14,763 nt of DNA. It comes from COE1 sp964387365 (GTDB lineage Bacteria; Bacillota; Clostridia; Lachnospirales; Lachnospiraceae). The notes beneath the pieces were generated by a model. The model did no database searches and was not told where the DNA came from. It worked only from the letters and a program-made list of their open reading frames with translations. Each line of letters begins with the position of its first letter. Position 1 is the first letter of the stretch. Below are positions 1 to 6,416 of this stretch, piece by piece. Where the stretch lies: positions 1-14,763 of the forward strand of contig CAYLWP010000055.1 of assembly GCA_964387365.1 (NCBI GenBank), written 5' to 3'. The position numbers and the translations under genes were made by a program.

Positions 1-452
1 ATCTGCTTTTGTCAGGTGTTTCCGGTATAGGGCTTGGTGTATTGGGCATAGGTATTCCTGATATTGTACTTTTTACGGGATTGATGCTAAAGAGTATCTA
101 TGAGATAGCCTTGAATTATGGTTTTGATTACGAAAAAGAGGAAGAAAAGCAGTTTATTCTGTTGTTAATACAAGGTGCAATTTCCTACGGAGATGAGCTT
201 CACATGATTAATGATGAATTAAACTATTTTATAGAGACAGGGCGCTTTACAAGATGTCGAGTGCTTAGTGACAACATTAATGAGGCAGCGGGCGGCTTGT
301 CAAAAGAGCTGTTATATATGAAGTTTTTGCAGGGAATTCCCATTGTCGGAGCAGCAGGCGGAGCCTACGACGTAATCTACATGAAGCAGGTAGTAAAATA
401 TGCAGAAATGAAGTACAGACGCAGATTTTATCATAAGCGTATGTGTGAGTAA
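1..452 (+). CDS. EcsC family protein, 3' part (5' end outside window)
   Basis: The reading frame is open from the first bases of the window to the TAA at 450-452. The leftmost start-like codon is only a TTG at 9, so the true start lies upstream. About 149 residues are visible. They begin with a Gly/Ile-rich hydrophobic stretch (GIGLGVLGIGIPDIVLF) typical of the membrane-facing part of EcsC family proteins. A charged helical middle follows, then a second Gly/Ala-rich hydrophobic stretch (GIPIVGAAGGAYDVIYM) and a basic tail. EcsC-family proteins are usually around 220-280 aa, so roughly the C-terminal half to two thirds is present. Family function is poorly defined; the name comes from Bacillus EcsC next to the EcsAB transporter. 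No link to the sulfur genes downstream is visible. Confidence 0.75.
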   Translation, partial: LLLSGVSGIGLGVLGIGIPDIVLFTGLMLKSIYEIALNYGFDYEKEEEKQFILLLIQGAISYGDELHMINDELNYFIETGRFTRCRVLSDNINEAAGGLSKELLYMKFLQGIPIVGAAGGAYDVIYMKQVVKYAEMKYRRRFYHKRMCE

Positions 453-536
453 CTGTTCAGCAGAAATACAAAGTTTTTTCGAGATTGGCTCTGAATAGTT
501 ACAATAGTTTTAAAGGAATGCAAGGGAAAGAGAAAC

Positions 537-992
537 ATGATAAATACAACCTTATGCTATATAGAAAAAGACGATAAGTATTTGATGCTCCATCGGGTAA
601 AAAAGGTCAATGACATGAACCACGACAAATGGATTGGTGTCGGTGGAAAGTTTGAAGCAGGAGAAAGTCCGGAGGACTGCCTGCTGCGTGAAGTAAAGGA
701 AGAGACTGGATTAACATTAACACAATACAGGTTGCGTGGAATTGTGACCTTTGCGTCAAATGACTGGGGCGAGTATATGTATCTTTTTACCGCTACGGAA
801 TATGAGGGTGAGCTGCAAGCCTGTGATGAAGGTGAGCTTGTATGGGTTCCGAAGGCGGATATTGAGAAGCTTAATCTCTGGGAGGGAGATAAAGTGTTTT
901 TCCGTTTATTGGATGAGTGCAGGGATTTCTTTTCCTTAAAACTGCGTTATGAGGGGGAAGAAGTGGCAGAAACCGTGGTTACGCGGTACTAG
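537..992 (+). CDS. NUDIX hydrolase, MutT/8-oxo-dGTP diphosphatase-like
   Basis: This 151-residue protein carries a complete NUDIX box at residues 37-59: G37, E43, R51-E52, E55-E56 and G58 in the GX5EX7REUXEEXGU pattern. The box holds the Mg2+-binding glutamates that hydrolyse nucleoside diphosphates linked to another moiety. Overall length and the start (MINTTLCYIEKDDKYLMLHR) resemble the MutT-like 8-oxo-dGTP diphosphatases of Firmicutes, which clean oxidised nucleotides from the pool. Substrate cannot be proved from the motif. ATG 537 follows a purine-rich site (AAGGGAAAGAG). A possible -10 (TACAAT, 500-505) lies upstream but its -35 is poor. The stop codon overlaps the left arm of the palindrome at 989-1009. 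Confidence 0.9.
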   Translation: MINTTLCYIEKDDKYLMLHRVKKVNDMNHDKWIGVGGKFEAGESPEDCLLREVKEETGLTLTQYRLRGIVTFASNDWGEYMYLFTATEYEGELQACDEGELVWVPKADIEKLNLWEGDKVFFRLLDECRDFFSLKLRYEGEEVAETVVTRY

Positions 993-1009
993 TACAACCG
1001 TTGTACTAG
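989..1009. promoter_or_regulatory. Perfect 21-bp palindrome, probable operator of the downstream dehydrogenase
   Basis: Arms CTAGTACAAC (989-998) and GTTGTACTAG (1000-1009) are exact reverse complements around one central C. It starts inside the stop codon region of the NUDIX gene and ends 42 nt before the dehydrogenase ATG. A TATTAT at 1014-1019 could be a -10, which would put the palindrome over the -35. There is no U-tract, so it does not look like a terminator. A perfect short-spacer dyad with GTAC cores suggests a dimeric repressor such as a GntR-type protein. No regulator gene is visible next to it, so the family assignment is inference. Confidence 0.5.
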
Positions 1010-1051
1010 CGTGTATTATGCAATCAGGATTTAAGTATTAAGGGGGTAAAT

Positions 1052-1894
1052 ATGGAGTTACCGTTTCAGATAGATTTAACAGGTCAGGTTGCCGTTGTAA
1101 CAGGCGGAAGCGGAGTCATCGGAGGAATGTTTTGCAGGGCACTCGGATTATGTGGTGCGAAGGTCGTTGTTTTGGGAAGAAAGGCAGAGCATGGGATTCC
1201 GGTTGTAAATGATATCCTGGCAGAGGGTGGCGAAGCGTTTTTCCTGCCGGCAGATGTTATGGATAAGGAATGTCTTGAGAAGGCAAAACAGGAAATCCTA
1301 AGCAAATGGGGGAAGATTAACATTCTTGTTAATTGTGCAGGCGGTGCGGTAAAAAGCGCCCAGATTCCACAGGACCAATATGCTGACTTAGAGGACGGTA
1401 TGGTCAGCTTTTTCACCGCTGATATAGAGAATATCCGGGAAGAGCTTGATCTGAATCTGTACGGAACAATACTGCCGACACAGATATTCGGCGATGCAAT
1501 GGTAAATCAGGAAAATGCAAATATCATCAATATTTCCAGTATGGGAGCCTATGGACCATTAACGAGAATCCCGGGTTATTCCGGCGCAAAGGCTGCTATT
1601 TCCAACTTTACGGAGTGGGCAGCGAACTATTTTGCAAGGAGCGGAATCCGAGTGAATGCGATTGCACCGGGCTTTTTCCAAACGCCACAGAATCATGCAC
1701 TGCACTATAATCCGGACGGAACGCCGACACCAAGAAGTGCGAAGATTATTAACAGCACGCCAATGCGAAAGTACGGTGAGCCTGAGGACTTAATCGGAGC
1801 ATTATTATTTTTGGTAAGTCCGAAGGGCAGCAGCTTTGTAACAGGTGTGGTACTTCCGGTTGATGGCGGATTCCATTGCTACCTGGGCGTATAG
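1052..1894 (+). CDS. SDR family oxidoreductase, probable D-mannonate oxidoreductase (fructuronate reductase)
   Basis: This is a full-length (280 aa) classical short-chain dehydrogenase. The Rossmann cofactor motif TGGSGVIGG is at about residues 17-25, LVNCAGG follows, and the active-site Ser (NISSMGAYG) and YxxxK (YSGAK) are present. A C-terminal insertion (NHALHYNPDGTPTPRSAK, then STPMRKYGEPEDLIGALLFL) matches the UxuB/YjmF-type D-mannonate oxidoreductases of Firmicutes, which interconvert D-fructuronate and D-mannonate with NAD(P)H. Other SDRs share parts of this pattern, so substrate is an inference. ATG 1052 has a strong site (AAGGGGG, 1040-1046). The gene stands alone: no other uronate gene is in the window and no terminator is obvious before the sulfur region. 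Confidence 0.85.
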   Translation: MELPFQIDLTGQVAVVTGGSGVIGGMFCRALGLCGAKVVVLGRKAEHGIPVVNDILAEGGEAFFLPADVMDKECLEKAKQEILSKWGKINILVNCAGGAVKSAQIPQDQYADLEDGMVSFFTADIENIREELDLNLYGTILPTQIFGDAMVNQENANIINISSMGAYGPLTRIPGYSGAKAAISNFTEWAANYFARSGIRVNAIAPGFFQTPQNHALHYNPDGTPTPRSAKIINSTPMRKYGEPEDLIGALLFLVSPKGSSFVTGVVLPVDGGFHCYLGV

Positions 1895-1911
1895 TATGAG
1901 AAGGTGTTTCG

Positions 1912-1942
1912 GGCTATAGGTAGAAGCTATAACCAAACATAG
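1912..1942 (+). promoter_or_regulatory. Upstream LysR-type box of metNIQ promoter (copy A)
   Basis: GGCTATAG (1912-1919), seven bases, then CTATAACC (1927-1934) form an inverted repeat with one mismatch. TAG-N7-CTA within it is a T-N11-A dyad, the classical LysR-family signature. The right half runs on as CTATAACCAAACATA, identical to copy B upstream of cysK1. Its right half starts 49 bp before the TTGACA at 1976. The gene-free stretch 1895-2281 is explained by this box, a promoter, a second dyad, a leader peptide gene and an attenuator. Confidence 0.6.
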
Positions 1943-1975
1943 CTGAAATGAATATGTGATATTTTAGAGATATGG

Positions 1976-2004
1976 TTGACAATGGTAAAAAACGGGTATA
2001 TATT
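1976..2004 (+). promoter_or_regulatory. metNIQ promoter
   Basis: The -35 TTGACA (1976-1981) is perfect; 17 bases separate it from TATATT (1999-2004). Exactly the same -35, spacing and -10 occur upstream of cysK1. Transcription should start near 2011, giving a leader of about 270 nt before metN. Confidence 0.7.
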
Positions 2005-2015
2005 ATAAACATAAA

Positions 2016-2034
2016 TCCTATTTAGCAGATAGGA
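2016..2034. promoter_or_regulatory. Leader dyad TCCTAT-N7-ATAGGA (copy A)
   Basis: This is a perfect 6-7-6 inverted repeat just downstream of the expected start site. Identical arms with the same spacing lie at the same place upstream of cysK1; a degenerate version lies before cysK2. It also fits T-N11-A (CCTA-N9-TAGG). The position suggests a repressing or autoregulatory site for the LysR regulator, or an operator for an Rrf2-type (CymR-like) repressor. Which protein binds is not decided by sequence. Confidence 0.5.
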
Positions 2035-2065
2035 AAACTAGATTAAGAAAAAGGAGTGTAATGCC

Positions 2066-2161
2066 ATGAGAAAGTACAATGTTTCAATGATGATGAATAT
2101 GTGTTGTAAGAAGGCTATGTGTATGAACATGGTTGGTTTTTGTGTGCATTATGATACCTGA
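2066..2161 (+). CDS. Met/Cys-rich leader peptide (31 aa) of the metNIQ attenuator
   Basis: ATG 2066 follows AAGGAG (2051-2056) at 9 nt. The product is 31 residues with 8 Met (positions 1, 8, 9, 10, 12, 18, 20, 22) and 4 Cys (13, 14, 19, 26). The core reads SMMMNMCCKKAMCMNM. Such a composition is hard to explain except as a codon-counting leader peptide. The stop TGA (2159-2161) falls within the 5' strand of a predicted antiterminator, and a terminator follows before metN. The start sits 32 nt past its leader dyad, much like the cysK start codons (22 and 29 nt). A two-codon ORF (ATG 2061, stop 2067-2069) overlaps the start. By analogy with trp/his leaders, shortage of Met-tRNA or Cys-tRNA would stall ribosomes and switch on metNIQ. 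This role is inferred. Confidence 0.75.
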   Translation: MRKYNVSMMMNMCCKKAMCMNMVGFCVHYDT

Positions 2162-2221
2162 TAAATGAGGAGCAGAAAAAATCTTCAGCAGGCGCCATAA
2201 TGTGGCACCTGCATTTTTTTT
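2145..2221 (+). terminator. Attenuator of metNIQ: terminator 2188-2221 with competing antiterminator
   Basis: Terminator: 2188-2197 pairs with 2203-2212 (GCAGGCGCCA with TGGCACCTGC, one C/A mismatch) around a 5-nt loop, followed by eight T (2214-2221). Antiterminator: 2145-2153 (TGCATTATG) pairs with 2196-2204 (CATAATGTG, two wobble pairs), and 2157-2160 (CCTG) pairs with 2189-2192 (CAGG) across a 3x3 internal loop. This sequesters nearly the whole terminator 5' arm. The antiterminator 5' strand is the last codons and stop of the leader peptide, so a ribosome reaching the stop would block it and permit termination. One stalled at Met/Cys codons 8-22 would leave it free. Pairings were read by eye; no folding energies were computed. 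Confidence 0.75.
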
Positions 2222-2281
2222 GCAGCGATATACATACCTGATAGCACATATGTATGAATAAAAAATAGGGAGTTGTTCATT

Positions 2282-3316
2282 ATGATTGAATTTCAAAATG
2301 TAAGTAAGGTTTTTCAAGGGAAGGAAAACAAAGTGAATGCCTTAAAGGATGTAAGCCTGAAAATAGAAAAGGGAGACATCTATGGAATTATCGGATTCTC
2401 CGGTGCAGGTAAATCGACCTTGCTTCGAACCATCAACGCATTGGAGAAACCAAGCTCGGGAAGAGTTCTTATCGATGGAGAGGATATCAACCGGCTTTCT
2501 CCGGCGGAGCTAAGGAACAAGAGAAAAAGTATCGGAATGATTTTTCAGCAGTTTAATCTGTTGGAAACAAAAACCGTATACGAAAATGTTGCACTTCCGT
2601 TAAAGCTGAATAAGGTACCAAAGGAACAGATTAAGAAAAAGGTAGAGGAGATTCTTGAATTTGTAGAGCTTTCAGACAAGAGAGATGTGTATCCTGCAAA
2701 GCTTTCCGGTGGTCAGAAGCAGAGAGTCGGAATTGCAAGAGCACTTGCAACAGAGCCATCCATTCTGCTCAGTGATGAAGCGACCAGTGCACTGGATCCG
2801 AAGACAACGGCAGCGATATTAAAGCTGCTAAAGAAGATTAATCAGGAATTACATATTACGATTGTACTGATTACCCATGAGATGAACGTGATTCAGAGCA
2901 TTTGTAACCACGTTGCAGTCATGGAAAACGGTGAAATCGTAGAAAAAGGAGACGTGATTGACGTCTTTGGTGCACCGCAGAAAAATATTACGAAGAATTT
3001 CGTTAAGACCGTAATTAATGACAGTGTACCGGAGAAATTGATATCAGGAATTCTGGCAGAGAAAAGAAACTATAAAATCCTACGTCTAAAATTCCTGAGT
3101 GCCAATACGACGGAATCCGTACTGGCGAGGGTGAATAAAAAGTTTGATGTAGAAACGAATATTTTGTTTGCTAATATCAGTGAGATACAGGATAAAGTTC
3201 TTGGTATTCATATTATTCAGATTTTTGGTAGTCCGGAGGAAATCAGAAAAGCTGAGGAGTATTTTGATTCACAGGATGTCGGGCATATCGAAGTAAGCTT
3301 ACAGGGGGGTGAGTAA
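2282..3316 (+). CDS. metN: Methionine ABC transporter ATP-binding protein MetN
   Basis: This cytoplasmic ATPase (344 aa) powers high-affinity methionine import with MetI and MetQ. Walker A GFSGAGKST is at residues 38-46. The Q-loop (FQQFNLL), signature LSGGQKQR and Walker B ILLSDEAT followed by SALD come in the expected order, then the H-loop (THEMNVI). After about residue 245 comes the ACT-like NIL domain of MetN, which in the family senses intracellular methionine and inhibits transport. A longer start at TTG 2273 is possible, but ATG 2282 is preferred: AGGGAG at 2267-2272 is correctly spaced for it and family members begin MIxFxNVSK. First gene after the attenuator; metI follows 2 nt later. 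Confidence 0.95.
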   Translation: MIEFQNVSKVFQGKENKVNALKDVSLKIEKGDIYGIIGFSGAGKSTLLRTINALEKPSSGRVLIDGEDINRLSPAELRNKRKSIGMIFQQFNLLETKTVYENVALPLKLNKVPKEQIKKKVEEILEFVELSDKRDVYPAKLSGGQKQRVGIARALATEPSILLSDEATSALDPKTTAAILKLLKKINQELHITIVLITHEMNVIQSICNHVAVMENGEIVEKGDVIDVFGAPQKNITKNFVKTVINDSVPEKLISGILAEKRNYKILRLKFLSANTTESVLARVNKKFDVETNILFANISEIQDKVLGIHIIQIFGSPEEIRKAEEYFDSQDVGHIEVSLQGGE

Positions 3317-3318
3317 AT

Positions 3319-3996
3319 ATGGTAGAAGCAATAGAAACTTTTTTAGGAATTCCATTTGATAAAATAGGAGTTTCCATACAGGAAACCATCTATATGGTAA
3401 GCATTTCCCTGATTATCGGTGCGGTATTTGCCTTCATCATTTCCATTCTGCTTGTTTTTTGCAAAAAGGGAGGCTTGTATCAAAATCCGGTGGTATACAA
3501 TCTGCTTAATATCATCATCAATATTGTTCGAAGTACACCGTTTGTTGTTCTATTAATCGCAGTTATGCCGCTGACAAAGGCTCTGATCGGAACCAGAATC
3601 GGTCCGACGGCGGCAATTGTTCCATTGACGATATACATTATTCCGTTTTTGGCACGATTAATGGAGAATTCGCTTCTTGATACCGGAAAAGGAATCATCG
3701 AAGCAGCAGAGTCCATGGGAGCAACACCATTACAAATTGTCTTTTACTTTATTTTGCCGGAATCAAAGGGTTCTCTCATTTTATCACTGACAACGGGTAT
3801 TGTGGGACTGATTGGTTCGAGTGCAATGGCAGGCTACATAGGTGGAGGCGGTATCGGAAGCCTTGTTCTGAACTACGGCTATAACCGCTTCAACTTTGAA
3901 CTGATGTATGCACTTGTAGTCCTGCTGATTATCGTAACACAGGCAGTACAGTCACTCGGAAGCTATTTTGCTGCAAAAGCAAGAAAAAATAAGTAA
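3319..3996 (+). CDS. metI: Methionine ABC transporter permease MetI
   Basis: This 225-residue integral membrane protein has about five hydrophobic segments. The cytoplasmic coupling (EAA) loop EAAESMGATPLQIVFYFILPE lies at about residues 136-156, and the family hallmark AMAGYIGGGGIG lies near residues 173-184. It forms the transmembrane channel as a dimer coupled to MetN. Start ATG 3319 follows the metN stop by 2 nt and uses the AGGGGGG within the metN end, so the two are translationally coupled. Length is normal for MetI. Confidence 0.95.
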   Translation: MVEAIETFLGIPFDKIGVSIQETIYMVSISLIIGAVFAFIISILLVFCKKGGLYQNPVVYNLLNIIINIVRSTPFVVLLIAVMPLTKALIGTRIGPTAAIVPLTIYIIPFLARLMENSLLDTGKGIIEAAESMGATPLQIVFYFILPESKGSLILSLTTGIVGLIGSSAMAGYIGGGGIGSLVLNYGYNRFNFELMYALVVLLIIVTQAVQSLGSYFAAKARKNK

Positions 3997-4025
3997 ACAC
4001 ATTTTATAATCGGAGGGAAAATATT

Positions 4026-4865
4026 ATGAAAAAATTAGGAAAGAGTTTATTCATCACAGCAATCGTAACAGCAACACTTTTAACCGGATGCGGAGCAAAG
4101 GAAACGACACAGGCATCAGCAGCAGAAAAGACCAATATCGTCTATGCAAAGGGAGCAGGACCATATTCTGAGCTTTTCGAGGAAGCCATTATTCCTATTC
4201 TTGAGAAAAAGGGTTATACCTTTACGGTAACAGAGCTTGACTTGAATCAGGCAGATGCAGCATTAACAAGCGGTGATGCAGACCTATCGGTAGAACAGCA
4301 CAAGGCGTACATGAACGCATATAATGAGCAGGCAGGAGGTAATCTTGTAGCACTTTCCAAGATTCCTACCGTTCCGGCTTCCGTATTCTCTGAGAAGCAC
4401 AGCTCTATTGATGAGATCGGAAATGACATGGTTATCGCCATTCCACAGGATGCGGGCAATCAGGCAAGAGCCTTTGTTATGCTGCAGGACCTTGGCTGGA
4501 TTACCTTAAAGGAGGGCACTGACTATGCAACAGCCGCTGCGGAGGACGTAGAAGAGAATCCATATAATCTTACCTTCCATGAGTTACAGACCACTTATAT
4601 TGCAACAAGCTTAAGTGACTTTGACTATGGTGTAATTACCGGAAGTATTGTATATAACGCAGGAATCGACCCTTCCACCGCATTATTCAACGAGAACCTG
4701 ACAGAGAATTTCTGGTTACAGGTTGTTGTAAATGACGCTAACAAGGACACCAAGTGGGCAAAGGATATCGTAGCGGCATATCAGTCAGAGGAATTTCTGA
4801 CCTGGATTAAGGAAAACAACGGATCAAAATACAATGAGCTCTGGTCTATTCCGGAATATGAATAA
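4026..4865 (+). CDS. metQ: Methionine-binding lipoprotein MetQ (NlpA family)
   Basis: This 279-residue substrate-binding lipoprotein delivers methionine (or analogues) to MetNI at the outer face of the membrane. The signal peptide MKKLGKSLFITAIVTATLL ends in a lipobox with acylated Cys22 (LLTGC). The NlpA-family body follows (VTELDLNQADAALTSGDAD, then EQHKAYMNAYNEQ and IPQDAGNQARAFVMLQ). It starts at ATG 4026 behind GGAGGG. Specificity for L-Met versus D-Met, Met sulfoxide or derivatised Met cannot be told. The M20 amidohydrolase 14 nt downstream suggests N-acyl or other conjugates may be among its ligands. Confidence 0.95.
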   Translation: MKKLGKSLFITAIVTATLLTGCGAKETTQASAAEKTNIVYAKGAGPYSELFEEAIIPILEKKGYTFTVTELDLNQADAALTSGDADLSVEQHKAYMNAYNEQAGGNLVALSKIPTVPASVFSEKHSSIDEIGNDMVIAIPQDAGNQARAFVMLQDLGWITLKEGTDYATAAAEDVEENPYNLTFHELQTTYIATSLSDFDYGVITGSIVYNAGIDPSTALFNENLTENFWLQVVVNDANKDTKWAKDIVAAYQSEEFLTWIKENNGSKYNELWSIPEYE

Positions 4866-4879
4866 GAGGAGGAAAGAAC

Positions 4880-6202
4880 ATGGATGCAGTAGAACAGAAA
4901 ATTATTGAGATTATTGATGAACACCATGATGAGATTATTGCATTTGCAAGAGATATTTATACGCACGCGGAGTTAGGCTATAAGGAATTCAATACTTCTA
5001 AGAAGTTTGTGGAATTCAGCAAAAAGCTGGGATTACAGGTACAGGAAGGGCTTGCTGTTACAGGTGCAAAGGCGTATCTGAATCCTGATAAGAAGGATAA
5101 TGTAAGCCTTGCCCTAATCGGAGAGCTGGATGCGCTGCGTATACCGAATCATAAATTTGCAAATCCGGAGACACAGGCAGCTCATAGCTGCGGACATCAT
5201 ACACAGCTTGCAGGTATTATCGGTGCGGCAATTGCGCTTTCCGCACCGGAGGTTGCAGGCAGTCTTGACGGACAGGTGGTGTTTTTCGCAGTTCCGGCAG
5301 AGGAATACGGAGAAATTGAGTTTAAAAATCAGCTCAAGGAAGAGGGAAAGATTAAATACGGCGGAGGAAAGTGCGAATTGATTCGTATTGGTGCCTTTGA
5401 TGATATTGACCTTAACATTGCTCATCACAGTACAAACGGAAATAATATTTCCTTTAGCCAAGGCTCTAACAATGGCTTTGTCAGCAAGGTGATTAAGTAT
5501 TATGGCAGGGCAGCTCATGCGGCAGGAAGTCCGGAAAAGGGAATTAATGCAGTGAATGCGGCTTCCCTTGGACTTTCCGCACTGGCATACCACAGAGAAA
5601 CCTTCAAGGATTCCGATCATGTAAGAATTCATCCGATTATTACCAAGGGTGGAAATCTGGTCAATGTCGTACCGGATGAGGTTGTGATTGAAACCCTGGT
5701 ACGTGCTTCGAATAACGAGGCAATTGTTGATGCGGCGAATAAGACAGACAGAGCATTTTTTGCAGGCGGCGCAGCACTTGGAGCAACCGTTGAGATTGAA
5801 ACCATGCCGGGTTATCTTCCAACCATCGCACAGGAGCCAAATGAAGCACTTGTAGAGGCAGCAAAGCTTGCGTCCGGCGGACATTATGAGGTTGTCGTGA
5901 ATGACAATAAGAATGACGTAAGCGGCGGCTCTACGGATGTAGGTGACGTACAGCATATTCAGCCTGTTTACACCTTTAACACAGGTGGTATTGACGGCAA
6001 CTTCCATAGTGCAGAGTTTGAGGTGGCGGATGAAGAGCTTGCCTATATTCAGACAGCAAAGATATTTGCTCTTGGCGCATACCGTTTCTTAAAAGACGGT
6101 GCAAAGGAAGCAAAGAAGATAGTAGCAGACTACCAGCCAAAGTATACGAAAGAGGAATACGTTTCATTCATGGATTCCCTGATTAAGAAGGAAACAAGAT
6201 AA
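4880..6202 (+). CDS. M20 family amidohydrolase (AbgA/AbgB-like, N-acyl amino acid or dipeptide hydrolase)
   Basis: This 440-residue zinc-dependent hydrolase of the M20 peptidase/amidohydrolase clan has no signal peptide, so it is cytoplasmic. Visible metal-site elements are GELDAL (Asp84), AHSCGHH (His102, Cys104, His106-107), the catalytic PAEEYGE (Glu141-142) and NIAHHS (His182-183). A dimerisation domain follows (AHAAGSPEKGINAVNA). The closest general pattern is the p-aminobenzoyl-glutamate hydrolase/IAA-amino acid hydrolase group. It is last in the metNIQ operon with its own AGGAGG, and a terminator follows. Position suggests it releases methionine or cysteine from an imported N-acyl or peptide conjugate; the true substrate is unknown. 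Confidence 0.88.
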   Translation: MDAVEQKIIEIIDEHHDEIIAFARDIYTHAELGYKEFNTSKKFVEFSKKLGLQVQEGLAVTGAKAYLNPDKKDNVSLALIGELDALRIPNHKFANPETQAAHSCGHHTQLAGIIGAAIALSAPEVAGSLDGQVVFFAVPAEEYGEIEFKNQLKEEGKIKYGGGKCELIRIGAFDDIDLNIAHHSTNGNNISFSQGSNNGFVSKVIKYYGRAAHAAGSPEKGINAVNAASLGLSALAYHRETFKDSDHVRIHPIITKGGNLVNVVPDEVVIETLVRASNNEAIVDAANKTDRAFFAGGAALGATVEIETMPGYLPTIAQEPNEALVEAAKLASGGHYEVVVNDNKNDVSGGSTDVGDVQHIQPVYTFNTGGIDGNFHSAEFEVADEELAYIQTAKIFALGAYRFLKDGAKEAKKIVADYQPKYTKEEYVSFMDSLIKKETR

Positions 6203-6229
6203 GCGATGGAATCAGTCCGAAAACAAGGA

Positions 6230-6271
6230 AAGCATCTTTGAGTAATAAGTAAAACTTAAAGATGCTTTTTT
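6230..6271 (+). terminator. Rho-independent terminator of the metNIQ-amidohydrolase operon
   Basis: AAGCATCTTT (6230-6239) pairs perfectly with AAAGATGCTT (6258-6267), followed by a T tract to 6271. It lies 28 nt after the amidohydrolase stop. Its U-tract directly abuts the regulatory box of cysK1. Confidence 0.8.
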
Positions 6272-6300
6272 GCTATAGTTTCTTCCTATAACCAAACATA
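6272..6300 (+). promoter_or_regulatory. Upstream LysR-type box of cysK1 promoter (copy B)
   Basis: CTATAG (6273-6278), seven bases, then CTATAACCAAACATA (6286-6300). The 15-base right half is identical to copy A, and half-site spacing is the same (13 bp from start to start). It contains T-N11-A (TAG-N7-CTA). The right half starts 48 bp before TTGACA at 6334. Confidence 0.6.
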
Positions 6301-6333
6301 AAAAATGCAAATAAGCAACCTTACTGACATTTC

Positions 6334-6362
6334 TTGACAGTTGTGCTGCAGAGGTTTATATT
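6334..6362 (+). promoter_or_regulatory. cysK1 promoter
   Basis: TTGACA (6334-6339), 17 bases, TATATT (6357-6362): the same elements and spacing as the metNIQ promoter. The expected start near 6369 gives a short leader of about 47 nt. Confidence 0.7.
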
Positions 6363-6376
6363 TACAAAAAGACAAA

Positions 6377-6395
6377 TCCTATAGAAATAATAGGA
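6377..6395. promoter_or_regulatory. Leader dyad TCCTAT-N7-ATAGGA (copy B)
   Basis: Perfect 6-7-6 inverted repeat with arms identical to copy A, centred about 15-20 nt after the expected transcription start of cysK1. Spacer bases differ from copy A, so the arms are what is conserved. Confidence 0.5.
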
Positions 6396-6416
6396 ATTAG
6401 AAATGGGGAGAATGAG

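Noticed and set aside
1895..2281. S-box (SAM) riboswitch or T-box before metN
   Set aside because: I found no S-box core or T-box AGGGTGGNACCGCG-type motif; the leader is accounted for by the peptide ORF and attenuator.
5114..6007. 297-codon open frame on the - strand opposite the amidohydrolase
   Set aside because: It is the antisense of a clearly real M20 gene, has a Cys-rich residue mix with no recognisable motif, and no ribosome site supports it.
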